Shown here piece by piece: positions 14,495 through 21,430 of a stretch of DNA of 23,307 nt. The number at the start of each line of letters is the position of its first letter. Within the stretch, counting starts at the first letter, position 1. The notes beneath the pieces are model-generated. The model was given only the letters and a program-made list of their open reading frames with translations. It was not told the origin of the DNA and did not search any database. A program made the translations under genes and the position numbers. This DNA comes from DATDWC01 sp035289805 (GTDB lineage: Bacteria; Patescibacteriota; Gracilibacteria; Peribacterales; Peribacteraceae). The stretch lies in assembly GCA_035289805.1 (NCBI GenBank), contig DATDWC010000007.1:1-23307 (forward strand), in the 5' to 3' direction.

Positions 14495-14529
14495 TTGTTC
14501 TCTTCGAGCGTTTCGGTTCATGAGTCAGC

Positions 14530-14562
14530 CCTGCTTTGAATAGAAAATGGTGACAAAGCAGG
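14530..14562. other. Hairpin downstream of clpC
   Basis: CCTGCTTTG (14530-14538) pairs with CAAAGCAGG (14554-14562) around a 15-base loop. It lies 36 bases after the clpC stop and could slow or stop transcription, but no T-run follows, so it is not a textbook intrinsic terminator. Confidence 0.45.
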
Positions 14563-14564
14563 CA

Positions 14565-14629
14565 GTCGAGAAGCTCTCGTTTTTGTGCTTCTCGACTCAC
14601 TCGCTGCGGCTCGATCGCTCGAAGAAAAC
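14565..14629. repeat. Palindromic element between clpC and ruvX, related to one inside priA
   Basis: GTCGAGAAGC (14565-14574) pairs perfectly with GCTTCTCGAC (14587-14596), followed by a CTCGCTGCGGCTCGATCGCTCG segment here broken as CTCGCTGCGG and CTCGATCGCTCG. TCGCTCGAAGAAAAC (14615-14629) occurs identically at 16235-16249 inside priA, and TACTTTCTT follows both copies at a short distance. GCTTCTCGACTC is also shared. The element reaches the ruvX stop codon, so its tail may have shaped the RuvX C-terminus. Confidence 0.7.
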
Positions 14630-14630
14630 T

Positions 14631-15023
14631 TTATTTACTTTCTTCCCGCTCGAGAAAAGTAGCCAAAATCCTCACCGCTGCTTCCGCATGACGATCCCTG
14701 GATCCTTCTGCAGAGTAGATCTTGCTTGTTTCACGTTCATCTAAAAATGAAATAGCGCACTCGGGGTGAGCTTCTTGAATGAGCTCTGTTACGGTGCGCA
14801 CATGGAGCGCTTCTTCGCCTTCCTCTCCGCTCATGAGAATCGGAAGACCAACGACGATAATACCTACTTCCCGGTCTCTGATGATTTTTTCTAATGCCTC
14901 CAAGAGCTCTGGTTCATCTTTATGATGAATGGTGGTAAGAGGGAGTGCCACGTTCACTCTGCTATCTGCAAAAGCAAGTCCCGTGTGTTTACGGCCAAGA
15001 TCAATTCCTAGATAATTTTTCAT
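14631..15023 (-). CDS. ruvX: RuvX/YqgF-family putative pre-16S rRNA nuclease
   Basis: YqgF proteins adopt an RNase H-like fold and are implicated in 16S rRNA 5' end maturation. The 130-residue product shows YLGIDLGRKHTGLA (first acidic residue D8), IIVVGLPILMSG (the family usually has GLP-x-x-x-x-G), FLDERETS with the second acidic residue, and the closing DRHAEAAVRIL with the last conserved aspartate. The ATG is two bases after the rpsT stop, so the two form an operon; the linking of a ribosomal protein with an rRNA-maturation enzyme is coherent. The last six residues (EREESK) are encoded next to a palindromic repeat. Confidence 0.9.
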   Translation of the reverse strand: MKNYLGIDLGRKHTGLAFADSRVNVALPLTTIHHKDEPELLEALEKIIRDREVGIIVVGLPILMSGEEGEEALHVRTVTELIQEAHPECAISFLDERETSKIYSAEGSRDRHAEAAVRILATFLEREESK

Positions 15024-15025
15024 AT

Positions 15026-15292
15026 TTACTTCTTCATCGCCGCCACAGTCCTACTCAAGAGGCTCTTCTTTCTCGCTGCGTTCTTCCAGTGGATGATGTT
15101 CCTCTTCATTGCCATATCCACTGCCTTGAATGCCTCGGGGAGTGCTTTTGCTGCGTCATCTTTCTTCCCCTCCTTTGCGAGGGTCATCACCTTCTTCACC
15201 ATGGTCTTCATGCGTGTACGGTAGGGCGTCCGGCGCGTGGTACGCACCTTCTCCTGCCGCATACGCTTCATAGCTGATTTAATGACTGGCAT
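15026..15292 (-). CDS. rpsT: 30S ribosomal protein S20
   Basis: The 88-residue product starts MPVIKSAMKRMRQEKVRTTR, a typical S20 opening, and is very basic. Other family marks are YRTRMKTMVKKV, a central acidic/Ala turn (KKDDAAKALPEAFKAVD) and KNIIH-type residues near NIIHWKNAARKKSLL. S20 binds 16S rRNA early in 30S assembly. The frame is open further upstream, to 15379, but those residues do not resemble S20, and ATG 15292 gives the normal length. TATCCT on the minus strand ends about 10 nt before the ATG and may be a -10; no Shine-Dalgarno is evident. ruvX follows directly. Confidence 0.95.
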   Translation of the reverse strand: MPVIKSAMKRMRQEKVRTTRRTPYRTRMKTMVKKVMTLAKEGKKDDAAKALPEAFKAVDMAMKRNIIHWKNAARKKSLLSRTVAAMKK

Positions 15293-15358
15293 AGTTAAAG
15301 GCAGGATAGAGGATTTTTTACGTGACGCAAGCAAGGAAACAAGTAAACTATAGTTAGT

Positions 15359-15619
15359 ATGCTCCCTCGAACCGAGCAATATCTAGGCGCGATTGAAGCA
15401 GAATTCCCAGATCAGAGTCTTTCTGTCACCTCTTTAACGTTGGACTCTGTCACTTTAGATCAAATTCGAATTAATAGGGCTAAGATCGATATAAGCGAAA
15501 AAGGATATAACGTAAATGCACCACACCCAGTAAAAAAGAAATTGGAAACAATCATAGATCCCATTCATCAGTCATTAACGGGGACGAAAATTCTAAAGCT
15601 CGGAGGAGAAGCTGCGTAA
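15359..15619 (+). CDS. Hypothetical protein, 86 aa
   Basis: A soluble, mixed-charge protein without membrane segment or recognisable motif. It begins MLPRTEQYLGAIEAEFPDQS, has a regular region (VTSLTLDSVTLDQIRINRAK) that could form beta strands, and ends KILKLGGEAA. It diverges from rpsT and is convergent with the lipoprotein gene. TAAACT/TATAGT lies within 10 bases of the ATG, in line with the promoter spacing of other genes here. AT-rich composition differs from its neighbours. Coding potential is plausible but not proven. Confidence 0.5.
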   Translation: MLPRTEQYLGAIEAEFPDQSLSVTSLTLDSVTLDQIRINRAKIDISEKGYNVNAPHPVKKKLETIIDPIHQSLTGTKILKLGGEAA

Positions 15620-15644
15620 ATAAGTGTGAGAGAATTTTCACATC

Positions 15645-16013
15645 TCACTGCTTCTTTTTCTTTGTTTCTTCAACTCCCTTTTCAAGCTCCAAAAACTTCT
15701 GCTCGAGATCCCTGTATTCCTCATCTGGAATTCTTCCTTTAAGAGAATTCAACATTGATTGCTTCGCCCCGAGCAATTCACCTAATGGATCCTTCTGCGC
15801 GCTGCTATCATCAACATCAACCTGAGACGGTGTAACCGAACGATACCCTCCACGAGATTCAGGTTGAATATTCGTGATTTTCTCACGCACCTCTGTACGT
15901 TCACTCTTCTGAACATCCTCAATTTTCGAACCACAACCAGAAACCGCTGCTGCAAGGATTGTTGCAGAGGTAGGAGCCACAATACCCTCTCTAAATTTTT
16001 CAAAAATACCCAT
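15645..16013 (-). CDS. Small putative lipoprotein, translationally coupled to priA
   Basis: I start the 122-residue product at ATG 16013, which shares one base with the priA stop (TGATG); the frame is open further upstream inside priA but that part is a shadow. The N-terminus MGIFEKFREG is followed by a hydrophobic stretch and a lipobox VSGC (C27), so Lgt (encoded in this window) could lipidate it. The mature part is charged, with a possible disordered segment (about 40-75) and a helical C-terminus (about 80-120, rich in Glu/Lys/Leu, ending KKKKQ) that may form a coiled coil. No family recognised. Coupling to a replication-restart helicase is unexpected and may be only positional. Confidence 0.7.
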   Translation of the reverse strand: MGIFEKFREGIVAPTSATILAAAVSGCGSKIEDVQKSERTEVREKITNIQPESRGGYRSVTPSQVDVDDSSAQKDPLGELLGAKQSMLNSLKGRIPDEEYRDLEQKFLELEKGVEETKKKKQ

Positions 16014-18397
16014 CACAGGCATTCTATGGGATCCACATCCACAACACCATTGAATTCCGGCAAGTTTTTGAGGGACTCTCTCACTCCTTTTCCTCGTAAA
16101 AACACCTGCCAAACTTTGCCACCACCAAAGAGCGAAGGTGCCCGGGAAATAAAAAGCTTCTCGACTCGCCCGGCCTTGTTCTCTTCGAGTGAGGAAGGCA
16201 GCCCGCGGCTGCCTGACGAATCGAGAAGTCGGGCTCGCTCGAAGAAAACCCTACTTTCTTTTTCCGCATTCTCGGTAAACACAAATCGCACCATCTCGGT
16301 ATCCGGAGGATAGTGAACTTTTTGCCGCTCCACGAGTTCTTGATCGAGGTATGTCCTCACATCATGTCGCGATGCAAGCTCTACCTCCAGGGCTTTGGGT
16401 CTGAATGTCTGGATGATCACTTCCCCGGGATCCCTTCGACCGGATCGCCCTGTGAGCTGCGTGAGAAGCTGGAATACGCGTTCCCCCGCACGGAAGTGGG
16501 GGAGCGAGAGGCCGATATCCGCAAGGATCACTGCGGCGAGAGTCACTTTCGGGAGATCGAGACCTTTTACCACAGATTGCGTTCCAAGGAGGATATCCGC
16601 TCGTCCTTCCTTCATAGTTTCGAGGAGTACTCGCATTTTTTCGGGCGAGCTCAACGTATCTGCATCTCCCCGCAAAATTCTCGCCTCTGGGAAGAGCTCG
16701 CTCAGGATCGATTCTATCTTCTGTGTACCCGCACCCACTGGGCGAAGATTCGCTGCACCGCACTTCGGGCATTTTGCAGGGATTTCGAGCGTGCCTCCCG
16801 TATGGTGACTTAAAAGATAAGGATGTTGCCCACGGAAATGCACGGTGTAGGGGAGGCGGGTCTCCGGATCTTCGAATCGGTACCTGCATTCCATACAGAG
16901 GAGCGATGTGGCAAACCCCCTGCGATTGAGGAAGAGAATAACCTGCTCGTGCTTTTGGAGCCTCAGTCTGATTCCATTGATGAGGGTTGGGGAGAGCGGG
17001 TAGAAGCGCCCAAACTGGAGAGTGCCAAGATCAACGATCTGCACTGATGGGAGCAGAGCTCCTCCGTAGCGCTCCGGGAGCTCGACCAATTGGTAGGTTC
17101 CATTCTTCGCCTTAAACCAGGATTCAACAGAAGGAGTGGCGGAGCCAAGAACCAATTTCATGTCATGCTGAGCTACGTCATCCTGAGCGGAGCCCGGCGC
17201 CCCTTCGACGGCACTCAAGACAGGCTCCGCGACGGGCGGAGTCGAAGGACCTCGCATTAACTTTAATGGTGATTGCTGGTTACCTTGCGACGTGCTTCGA
17301 CTTCGTTCCGGCTCCGCTACCGCTCCGCCTCCACTTCGCTCAGCATGACGTAATGGGTTACTCATATACTCGGCAACCTTCCCCGCGTGATACCTCGGCG
17401 TCTGTTCGTTCTTGTAGGTCCACTCGTGTTCCTCATCAATGATAATGAGTGAGAGATTTGAAAGAGGGGAGAAGAGAGCACTCCTCGATCCAATCACAAG
17501 GCGAATTGATCCATCGCGGCATCTGCGCCATGCCTCGCGTCTTTGCGAAGGCGTAAGACGACTATGAATAATGGCAATCGCCTCGCGATCAATGAGTTTT
17601 TGGAACCTCCCCACAAAGTTTTCGGTGAGGAGGATCTCCGGGAGGAGGAGGATCGCAGATTTTCCTTCGCTCACAGCATCGCGTATGAGCGCAGCATAGA
17701 TCTCTGTCTTCCCCGAACCTGTGATGCCAAAGAGGAGTGTGGGGCGGGGATCCAATGTGATTGCCTTGTGTGCAGCAGTCTGGCGTGGAGTGAGGGAGAC
17801 ATCATTCGTTGTTATAGAGACGCCATGTATAGCGTTCCTACGAAGCTCGAATTTAGATTCCACTAATCCTTGCTCAAGGAATCGCTTAAGAATATCTCTT
17901 CCCACTCCCGTCGCCTCCTTCACCTCCTCCCAGCGTACCCACTCCTTCCCTTGAAGGTAATCGAGGAGCGCCGCTTGCTTCTTTCCATACTTTTTCGTTA
18001 CTAAACTATTCAATTGAATAGTATAATGCACAAATTCCTCCTTCTCAGGGAGAAGCTTCTCCCACTCGCCACCCGGGAGCCATAACCCGAGTGCCTGCCT
18101 GAGTGGGCACACGTAGTACTCTGCGATCCATCTCGTAGTTTCGATCTGATTCTTCGTGAGGAGGGGTTCATCACTAAGAACCTTTGCAATATCCTTTACA
18201 TCGTAATCGCCCTCCGGCTTCTCCCGATGGAGATCAGTAACGATACCTTCGATGAGACGCTTGCGGAGAGGTGCTTTTATGAGGCTCCCGATAGAAACGA
18301 ATACATTTGAGGGAACAGCATAGGTAAGACCGTTCCCGATCCCTCCTTGCCGGGTATTGAGGATAACTGTGGCGTACACCTTCCTATCGTAACCCAT
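16013..18397 (-). CDS. priA: Primosomal protein N' (replication restart helicase PriA), with two repeat-derived insertions
   Basis: PriA recognises stalled forks and reloads the replisome. The 794-residue product has the DNA-binding N-terminal part (1-200), helicase lobe 1 with Walker A FGITGSGKTE (223-232) and DEEH (321-324), and lobe 2 with GTQSVVKGLDLP and QLTGRSGRRDPGE. Of the zinc cysteines only the outer pairs remain: C501/C504 and C543/C546. The four inner positions read D, T, S and T. An extra block at about 347-413, between YMSNPLR and MKLVLGSATPS, is repeat-derived, and so is about 722-748 near the C-terminus. It diverges from dnaK, starting eight bases from the dnaK -35. Its stop overlaps the start of the lipoprotein gene. 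Confidence 0.93.
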   Translation of the reverse strand: MGYDRKVYATVILNTRQGGIGNGLTYAVPSNVFVSIGSLIKAPLRKRLIEGIVTDLHREKPEGDYDVKDIAKVLSDEPLLTKNQIETTRWIAEYYVCPLRQALGLWLPGGEWEKLLPEKEEFVHYTIQLNSLVTKKYGKKQAALLDYLQGKEWVRWEEVKEATGVGRDILKRFLEQGLVESKFELRRNAIHGVSITTNDVSLTPRQTAAHKAITLDPRPTLLFGITGSGKTEIYAALIRDAVSEGKSAILLLPEILLTENFVGRFQKLIDREAIAIIHSRLTPSQRREAWRRCRDGSIRLVIGSRSALFSPLSNLSLIIIDEEHEWTYKNEQTPRYHAGKVAEYMSNPLRHAERSGGGAVAEPERSRSTSQGNQQSPLKLMRGPSTPPVAEPVLSAVEGAPGSAQDDVAQHDMKLVLGSATPSVESWFKAKNGTYQLVELPERYGGALLPSVQIVDLGTLQFGRFYPLSPTLINGIRLRLQKHEQVILFLNRRGFATSLLCMECRYRFEDPETRLPYTVHFRGQHPYLLSHHTGGTLEIPAKCPKCGAANLRPVGAGTQKIESILSELFPEARILRGDADTLSSPEKMRVLLETMKEGRADILLGTQSVVKGLDLPKVTLAAVILADIGLSLPHFRAGERVFQLLTQLTGRSGRRDPGEVIIQTFRPKALEVELASRHDVRTYLDQELVERQKVHYPPDTEMVRFVFTENAEKESRVFFERARLLDSSGSRGLPSSLEENKAGRVEKLFISRAPSLFGGGKVWQVFLRGKGVRESLKNLPEFNGVVDVDPIECL
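16157..16249. repeat. Palindromic element inside the priA 3' region
   Basis: CTTCTCGA (16157-16164) pairs with TCGAGAAG (16221-16228). Inside, AGGCAGCC (16196-16203) and GGCTGCCT (16207-16214) form a hairpin, and TCTTCGAG (16182-16189) pairs with CTCGAAGA (16238-16245). The right end TCGCTCGAAGAAAAC (16235-16249) is identical to 14615-14629. The element encodes about 30 residues (including LLDSSGSRGLPSSLEENKAG) absent from usual PriA, in frame. Confidence 0.75.
17162..17349. repeat. Composite palindromic element inside the priA helicase region
   Basis: GTCATGCTGAGC (17162-17173) pairs perfectly with GCTCAGCATGAC (17338-17349). Just inside, CGTCATCCTGAGCGGAGCC (17176-17194) is a second copy of the same type of end. 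The interior repeats short motifs such as CCTTCGAC, GGAGTCGAAGGAC and GTGCTTCGACTTCG. Ends of the form GTCATxCTGAGCGGAG and core CTTCGACTCCGCTCAG are, from general knowledge, a dispersed repeat type of many environmental bacteria. It encodes about 63 extra PriA residues (about 350-412) with no stop codon. Confidence 0.8.
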
Positions 18398-18404
18398 TTT
18401 TCCT

Positions 18405-18434
18405 TTGACACCCCCTCTATTAGCACTCTAAAAT
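18405..18434 (+). promoter_or_regulatory. Sigma70-type promoter of dnaK
   Basis: TTGACA (18405-18410), a perfect -35, and TAAAAT (18429-18434) are separated by 18 bases. The -10 lies in the spacer of the CIRCE operator, so HrcA binding would exclude RNA polymerase. The start point would be near 18441, giving a leader of about 75 bases, unlike the near-leaderless genes elsewhere here. Confidence 0.75.
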
Positions 18435-18446
18435 AGTGAGTGCTAA
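18420..18446 (+). promoter_or_regulatory. CIRCE operator (HrcA site) of dnaK
   Basis: TTAGCACTC (18420-18428), N9, GAGTGCTAA (18438-18446): an exact match to the CIRCE consensus with perfect arms. It overlaps the dnaK -10 and predicts an hrcA gene elsewhere in this genome. Confidence 0.97.
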
Positions 18447-18515
18447 TCGGCTTCGCGGTATCCCACTCCTTTCGTTCTGATCCCGCTTCGCCGAATTTCA
18501 TTCCTTTTACTCACT

Positions 18516-20396
18516 ATGGCAAAGGCAATAGGCATTGATCTTGGCACTACAAACTCCTGCGTCGCCTTTATCGAAGGTGGCGAGCCCACGGTGATCCCGA
18601 ATTCCGAGGGTAACCGCACTACTCCCTCTGTGGTTGCAATTCGCGATGGCGAGCGCCTCGTGGGTGTTTCCGCCAAGAGGCAGGCTGTCACGAACCCCAA
18701 GAATACGATATTTTCCGCGAAGCGGTTCATGGGTCATACGTACGTGGAAGTAGTGAAGGAAGCTGAAAATATGCCGTTCGAGGTGGTAGAGGGAAAAGAG
18801 GGTCGCGCCATGATCAAGATGGGCAAAGCGGAAAATTTGCCACAGGCGATTTCCGCCATGGTGCTTTCTAAGCTCAAAAAAGACGCAGAGGATTACATCG
18901 GCACGGGGGTCACAGAGGCTGTGATCACGGTTCCGGCGTACTTCAATGATTCTCAGCGCCAGGCCACCAAGGAAGCAGGGGAAATCGCAGGGCTTAAAGT
19001 TCTCCGAATCATTAATGAGCCAACTGCAGCAGCACTCGCCTACGGACTCGATAAGCATAAGGATGAAAAGATCATCGTCTACGATCTTGGAGGCGGAACG
19101 TTCGACATCTCGGTCCTGGAGCTTGGCGACGGAGTCTTCGAAGTGATCTCCACGAACGGTGATACGCATCTTGGTGGAGATGACTTTGATCAGAAGGTTA
19201 TAGATTGGCTCCTCGGTGAATTTAAAAAGGATCAGGGCATCGATCTCAGTAAGGATGCAGTGGCAGTGCAGCGTCTTAAGGAGGCCGCAGAGAAGGCGAA
19301 GATAGAGCTCTCCTCCTCGATGGAGACCGATATCAATCTCCCGTTCATTACGGCAGATGCAAGCGGCCCGAAGCACCTTAACCTCAAGCTCTCGCGCGCA
19401 AAGCTGGAGGCACTCGTGGCGGATCTCGTAGATCGCACTGTAAAGCCCTGCGAACAAGCACTCAAAGATGCAGGAATCGATAAGAAGAATATCGACGAAG
19501 TCGTCCTGGTTGGCGGTATGACCCGTATGCCTGCAGTCATTGCAAAGGTGAAGGAACTCTTCGGCAAAGAGCCAAACCGCAGCGTGAATCCAGATGAAGT
19601 TGTCGCAATTGGTGCCGCGATTCAGGCGGGAGTGCTCTCGGGCGATCTCGATCGCGACCTTGTTCTCGTAGATGTCACACCGCTCTCCCTTGGCATCGAG
19701 ACCCTTGGCGGTGTTGCAACAAAGCTCATCGAGAAGAATACGAAAATCCCAACGACAAAGAGCCAGGTCTTCAGTACCGCTGCCGACAGCCAACCATCGG
19801 TAGAAGTGCACATCACACAGGGCGAACGCGAAATGGCCAAGGATAATAAATCACTCGGGCGTTTCATTCTGGATGGCATTCCACCCTCCCCGCGCGGTAT
19901 TCCACAAATCGAAGTGACCTTTGATATTGATGCAAATGGTATTTTGAATGTGAAGGCCAAGGATAAGGGCACGGGCAAGGAGCAGCACATCATGATCCAG
20001 GGTTCTACGGGGCTTTCTGCTGATGAAGTAGAGAAGATGAAGAAGGATGCAGAACTCCATGCAGAAGAAGATAAGAAGAAGCGCGAAGCTGTGGATATCC
20101 GTAACCAGGCCGATGCACTCGTCTTTAACCTAGAGAAGCAAATGCGTGAGCACGATGCAAAAATCCCGGATGACGTGAAGAAGACCGTGAATACGGATTT
20201 GAATGCACTCAAAGATCTCCTCAAAGATGAGAACGCCTCACCCGAGATGCTAAAGAAGGCAACGGAGGATCTGGGGACGCATGCACAGAAGATCGGAGAG
20301 GTTATCTACAAAGCTGCAGCGGAAGAGGGGAAAGGAGGGGACAAGAAAGAGAATGTTGTGGATGCGGAGGTTGTTGATGATAAGAATAAGGAATAG
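18516..20396 (+). CDS. dnaK: Chaperone protein DnaK (Hsp70)
   Basis: DnaK binds exposed hydrophobic peptides in an ATP-controlled cycle with DnaJ and GrpE. The 626-residue product has the N-terminal ATPase (phosphate loop GIDLGTTNSCVA, second loop VYDLGGGTFDIS, NEPTAAALAYG, and the adenosine motif VVLVGGMTRMP), the linker region with DVTPLSLGIET, the substrate-binding beta sandwich and the helical lid, ending in an acidic tail VVDAEVVDDKNKE. The long loop found in Gram-negative DnaK near residue 80-100 is present rather than deleted. A consensus promoter with CIRCE precedes it. grpE is in a distant operon and dnaJ is not in the window. A small membrane-protein gene follows after 10 bases. Confidence 0.98.
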   Translation: MAKAIGIDLGTTNSCVAFIEGGEPTVIPNSEGNRTTPSVVAIRDGERLVGVSAKRQAVTNPKNTIFSAKRFMGHTYVEVVKEAENMPFEVVEGKEGRAMIKMGKAENLPQAISAMVLSKLKKDAEDYIGTGVTEAVITVPAYFNDSQRQATKEAGEIAGLKVLRIINEPTAAALAYGLDKHKDEKIIVYDLGGGTFDISVLELGDGVFEVISTNGDTHLGGDDFDQKVIDWLLGEFKKDQGIDLSKDAVAVQRLKEAAEKAKIELSSSMETDINLPFITADASGPKHLNLKLSRAKLEALVADLVDRTVKPCEQALKDAGIDKKNIDEVVLVGGMTRMPAVIAKVKELFGKEPNRSVNPDEVVAIGAAIQAGVLSGDLDRDLVLVDVTPLSLGIETLGGVATKLIEKNTKIPTTKSQVFSTAADSQPSVEVHITQGEREMAKDNKSLGRFILDGIPPSPRGIPQIEVTFDIDANGILNVKAKDKGTGKEQHIMIQGSTGLSADEVEKMKKDAELHAEEDKKKREAVDIRNQADALVFNLEKQMREHDAKIPDDVKKTVNTDLNALKDLLKDENASPEMLKKATEDLGTHAQKIGEVIYKAAAEEGKGGDKKENVVDAEVVDDKNKE

Positions 20397-20406
20397 CATC
20401 CTCGCC

Positions 20407-21000
20407 ATGAGTTCTTTTTTGAGTGAATTCGCCGCGCTCTCATTCAAAGAGCAAATGGCAGTTAGCGTCATCGGCTTGGGATTGCTGTATCTATTCTTTG
20501 CAATGACGTATTTTCGCTTTAAATCCTATTGGATGATCGGAAAAGAGCTACACACCCTCTCAAGCTACGAGAGAATGAAACAAGCAATAAAGGTCAGACA
20601 ATGGTCGCCGAAGAGATATAGGAAGGTAGCTTTTGCATATGTTGTTATCGGTGGAGTAGTCACGATACTCTTTGGTTGGTTACATCCCTCTCTCCTTGTT
20701 TTGTGGGGCCTAAGCTTTTTTATTAATGGACTGAATGCAGGATATCTTTCGTCGCTCACACAAAATGAACTCGATACGTATTTTACAAAGCGGGAAAAGT
20801 ACATTCTTCGAGGAAGTCAGATATTCATAGTTTTTCTTATCTTTCTCTTTCTTGTAGGCAGTTTTGTTGCAAAATTTGTAGCTTCTCTTTCAACAGACGA
20901 TTTTTTCATTCTTAAAATTTTCGGCGTTATATCATTCATATTATCTATCAGCATGTTTATCGTCACACAAAGAACCTTACGCGATTTACAAAAACTGTAG
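20407..21000 (+). CDS. Multi-span membrane protein, function unknown
   Basis: From ATG 20407 the product has 197 residues and about five membrane spans: roughly 15-35, 74-94, 97-115, 137-160 and 170-190. The first cytoplasmic loop is basic (SYERMKQAIKVRQWSPKRYRK), and a charged loop with TKREKYILRG lies before the fourth span. I recognise no family motif. It begins 10 bases after dnaK and probably shares its transcript, so heat-shock control is possible. The sequence is visibly more AT-rich than dnaK, which may indicate a different origin or simply lower codon bias. A hairpin and T-run follow about 114 bases downstream. Confidence 0.75.
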   Translation: MSSFLSEFAALSFKEQMAVSVIGLGLLYLFFAMTYFRFKSYWMIGKELHTLSSYERMKQAIKVRQWSPKRYRKVAFAYVVIGGVVTILFGWLHPSLLVLWGLSFFINGLNAGYLSSLTQNELDTYFTKREKYILRGSQIFIVFLIFLFLVGSFVAKFVASLSTDDFFILKIFGVISFILSISMFIVTQRTLRDLQKL

Positions 21001-21113
21001 TTCAGAACACACGCATTGAGGGAGTGCAAAATCTTCTTACCGAACATCAAGAAAAATAAACACATCACGCCTCGATGAGGCTCTCTGTATGTGGCAATAA
21101 TGACATATGCAGA

Positions 21114-21138
21114 GCAGATTTTCGATCTGCGTTTTTTT
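21114..21138 (+). terminator. Intrinsic terminator after dnaK and the membrane-protein gene
   Basis: GCAGAT (21114-21119) pairs with ATCTGC (21125-21130) around a five-base loop (TTTCG), then a run of seven T's follows from 21132. The stem is short but the T-run is good. It is the only clear hairpin plus T-run in the window. Confidence 0.6.
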
Positions 21139-21143
21139 ATAGT

Positions 21144-21288
21144 CCCGGCAGGTTAAACCTGCGGGGTGCGTGCTCCCCACTTCGTCCGCCTTGGGCGGAC
21201 TACGAGGGGCAGGAAAGCCCACGGCTATTAGATCGCAGTAACCTGATAGCCGCGCAATTTATTGCGCGCCGCACGGGATTCATCCCGT
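21144..21288. repeat. Chain of short palindromes in non-coding DNA
   Basis: Five perfect small palindromes follow one another. GCAGGTT/AACCTGC (21148-21162); GTCCGCC/GGCGGAC (21184-21200); CGGCTAT/ATAGCCG (21222-21252); CGCGCAAT/ATTGCGCG (21251-21268); ACGGGAT/ATCCCGT (21273-21288). No ORF of note covers them. They resemble the multi-hairpin repeats seen in environmental bacterial genomes and may be a composite mobile or regulatory element. A structured RNA is another possibility; no known RNA family is recognised. The rest of the gap 21001-21113 shows nothing I can assign. Confidence 0.6.
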
Positions 21289-21310
21289 AAAAAAACAAAC
21301 AACATACACT

Positions 21311-21415
21311 CCCTCTCCCAAAGGGAGAAGGCTGGGGTGAGGGTAACAAAACAAAACATTGTTTGCTGTATGTTTTACCCCTCATCCCTAACCCTTCTCC
21401 CTATGGGAGAAGGGG
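21311..21415. repeat. Inverted pair of REP-like elements
   Basis: Copy 1 (about 21311-21344): palindromic core CCCTCTCCC-AAA-GGGAGAAGG followed by the tail GCTGGGGTGAGGG. Copy 2 (about 21381-21415) is inverted: the tail as CCCTCATCCCTAACCC, then the core CCCTTCTCCC (21392-21401), TAT, GGGAGAAGGG (21405-21414). Outer flanks AACAACAT and ATGTTTTG are also roughly complementary, so the whole region is a large imperfect palindrome. It lies directly after the gap stop codon and might protect that mRNA's 3' end. Confidence 0.75.
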
Positions 21416-21430
21416 ATGTTTTGTTTTTGT

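Noticed and set aside
15293..15379. A longer N-terminus for ribosomal protein S20
   Set aside because: The added 29 residues do not look like S20; ATG 15292 gives the normal length and the usual opening residues.
15624..15660. Terminator after the 86-aa gene (GTGAGA ... TCTCAC, then a T-rich stretch)
   Set aside because: Stem only six bases with an 11-base loop, overlapping the end of the lipoprotein gene; too weak to call.
18507..19811. A 434-codon open frame antisense to dnaK
   Set aside because: It lies wholly opposite dnaK, is Cys/His/Leu-rich without domains, and long antisense frames to dnaK are a known side-effect of its codon use.
21114..21415. CRISPR array or tRNA-like RNA
   Set aside because: Palindromes differ from each other, no regular spacers, and no cloverleaf can be drawn.
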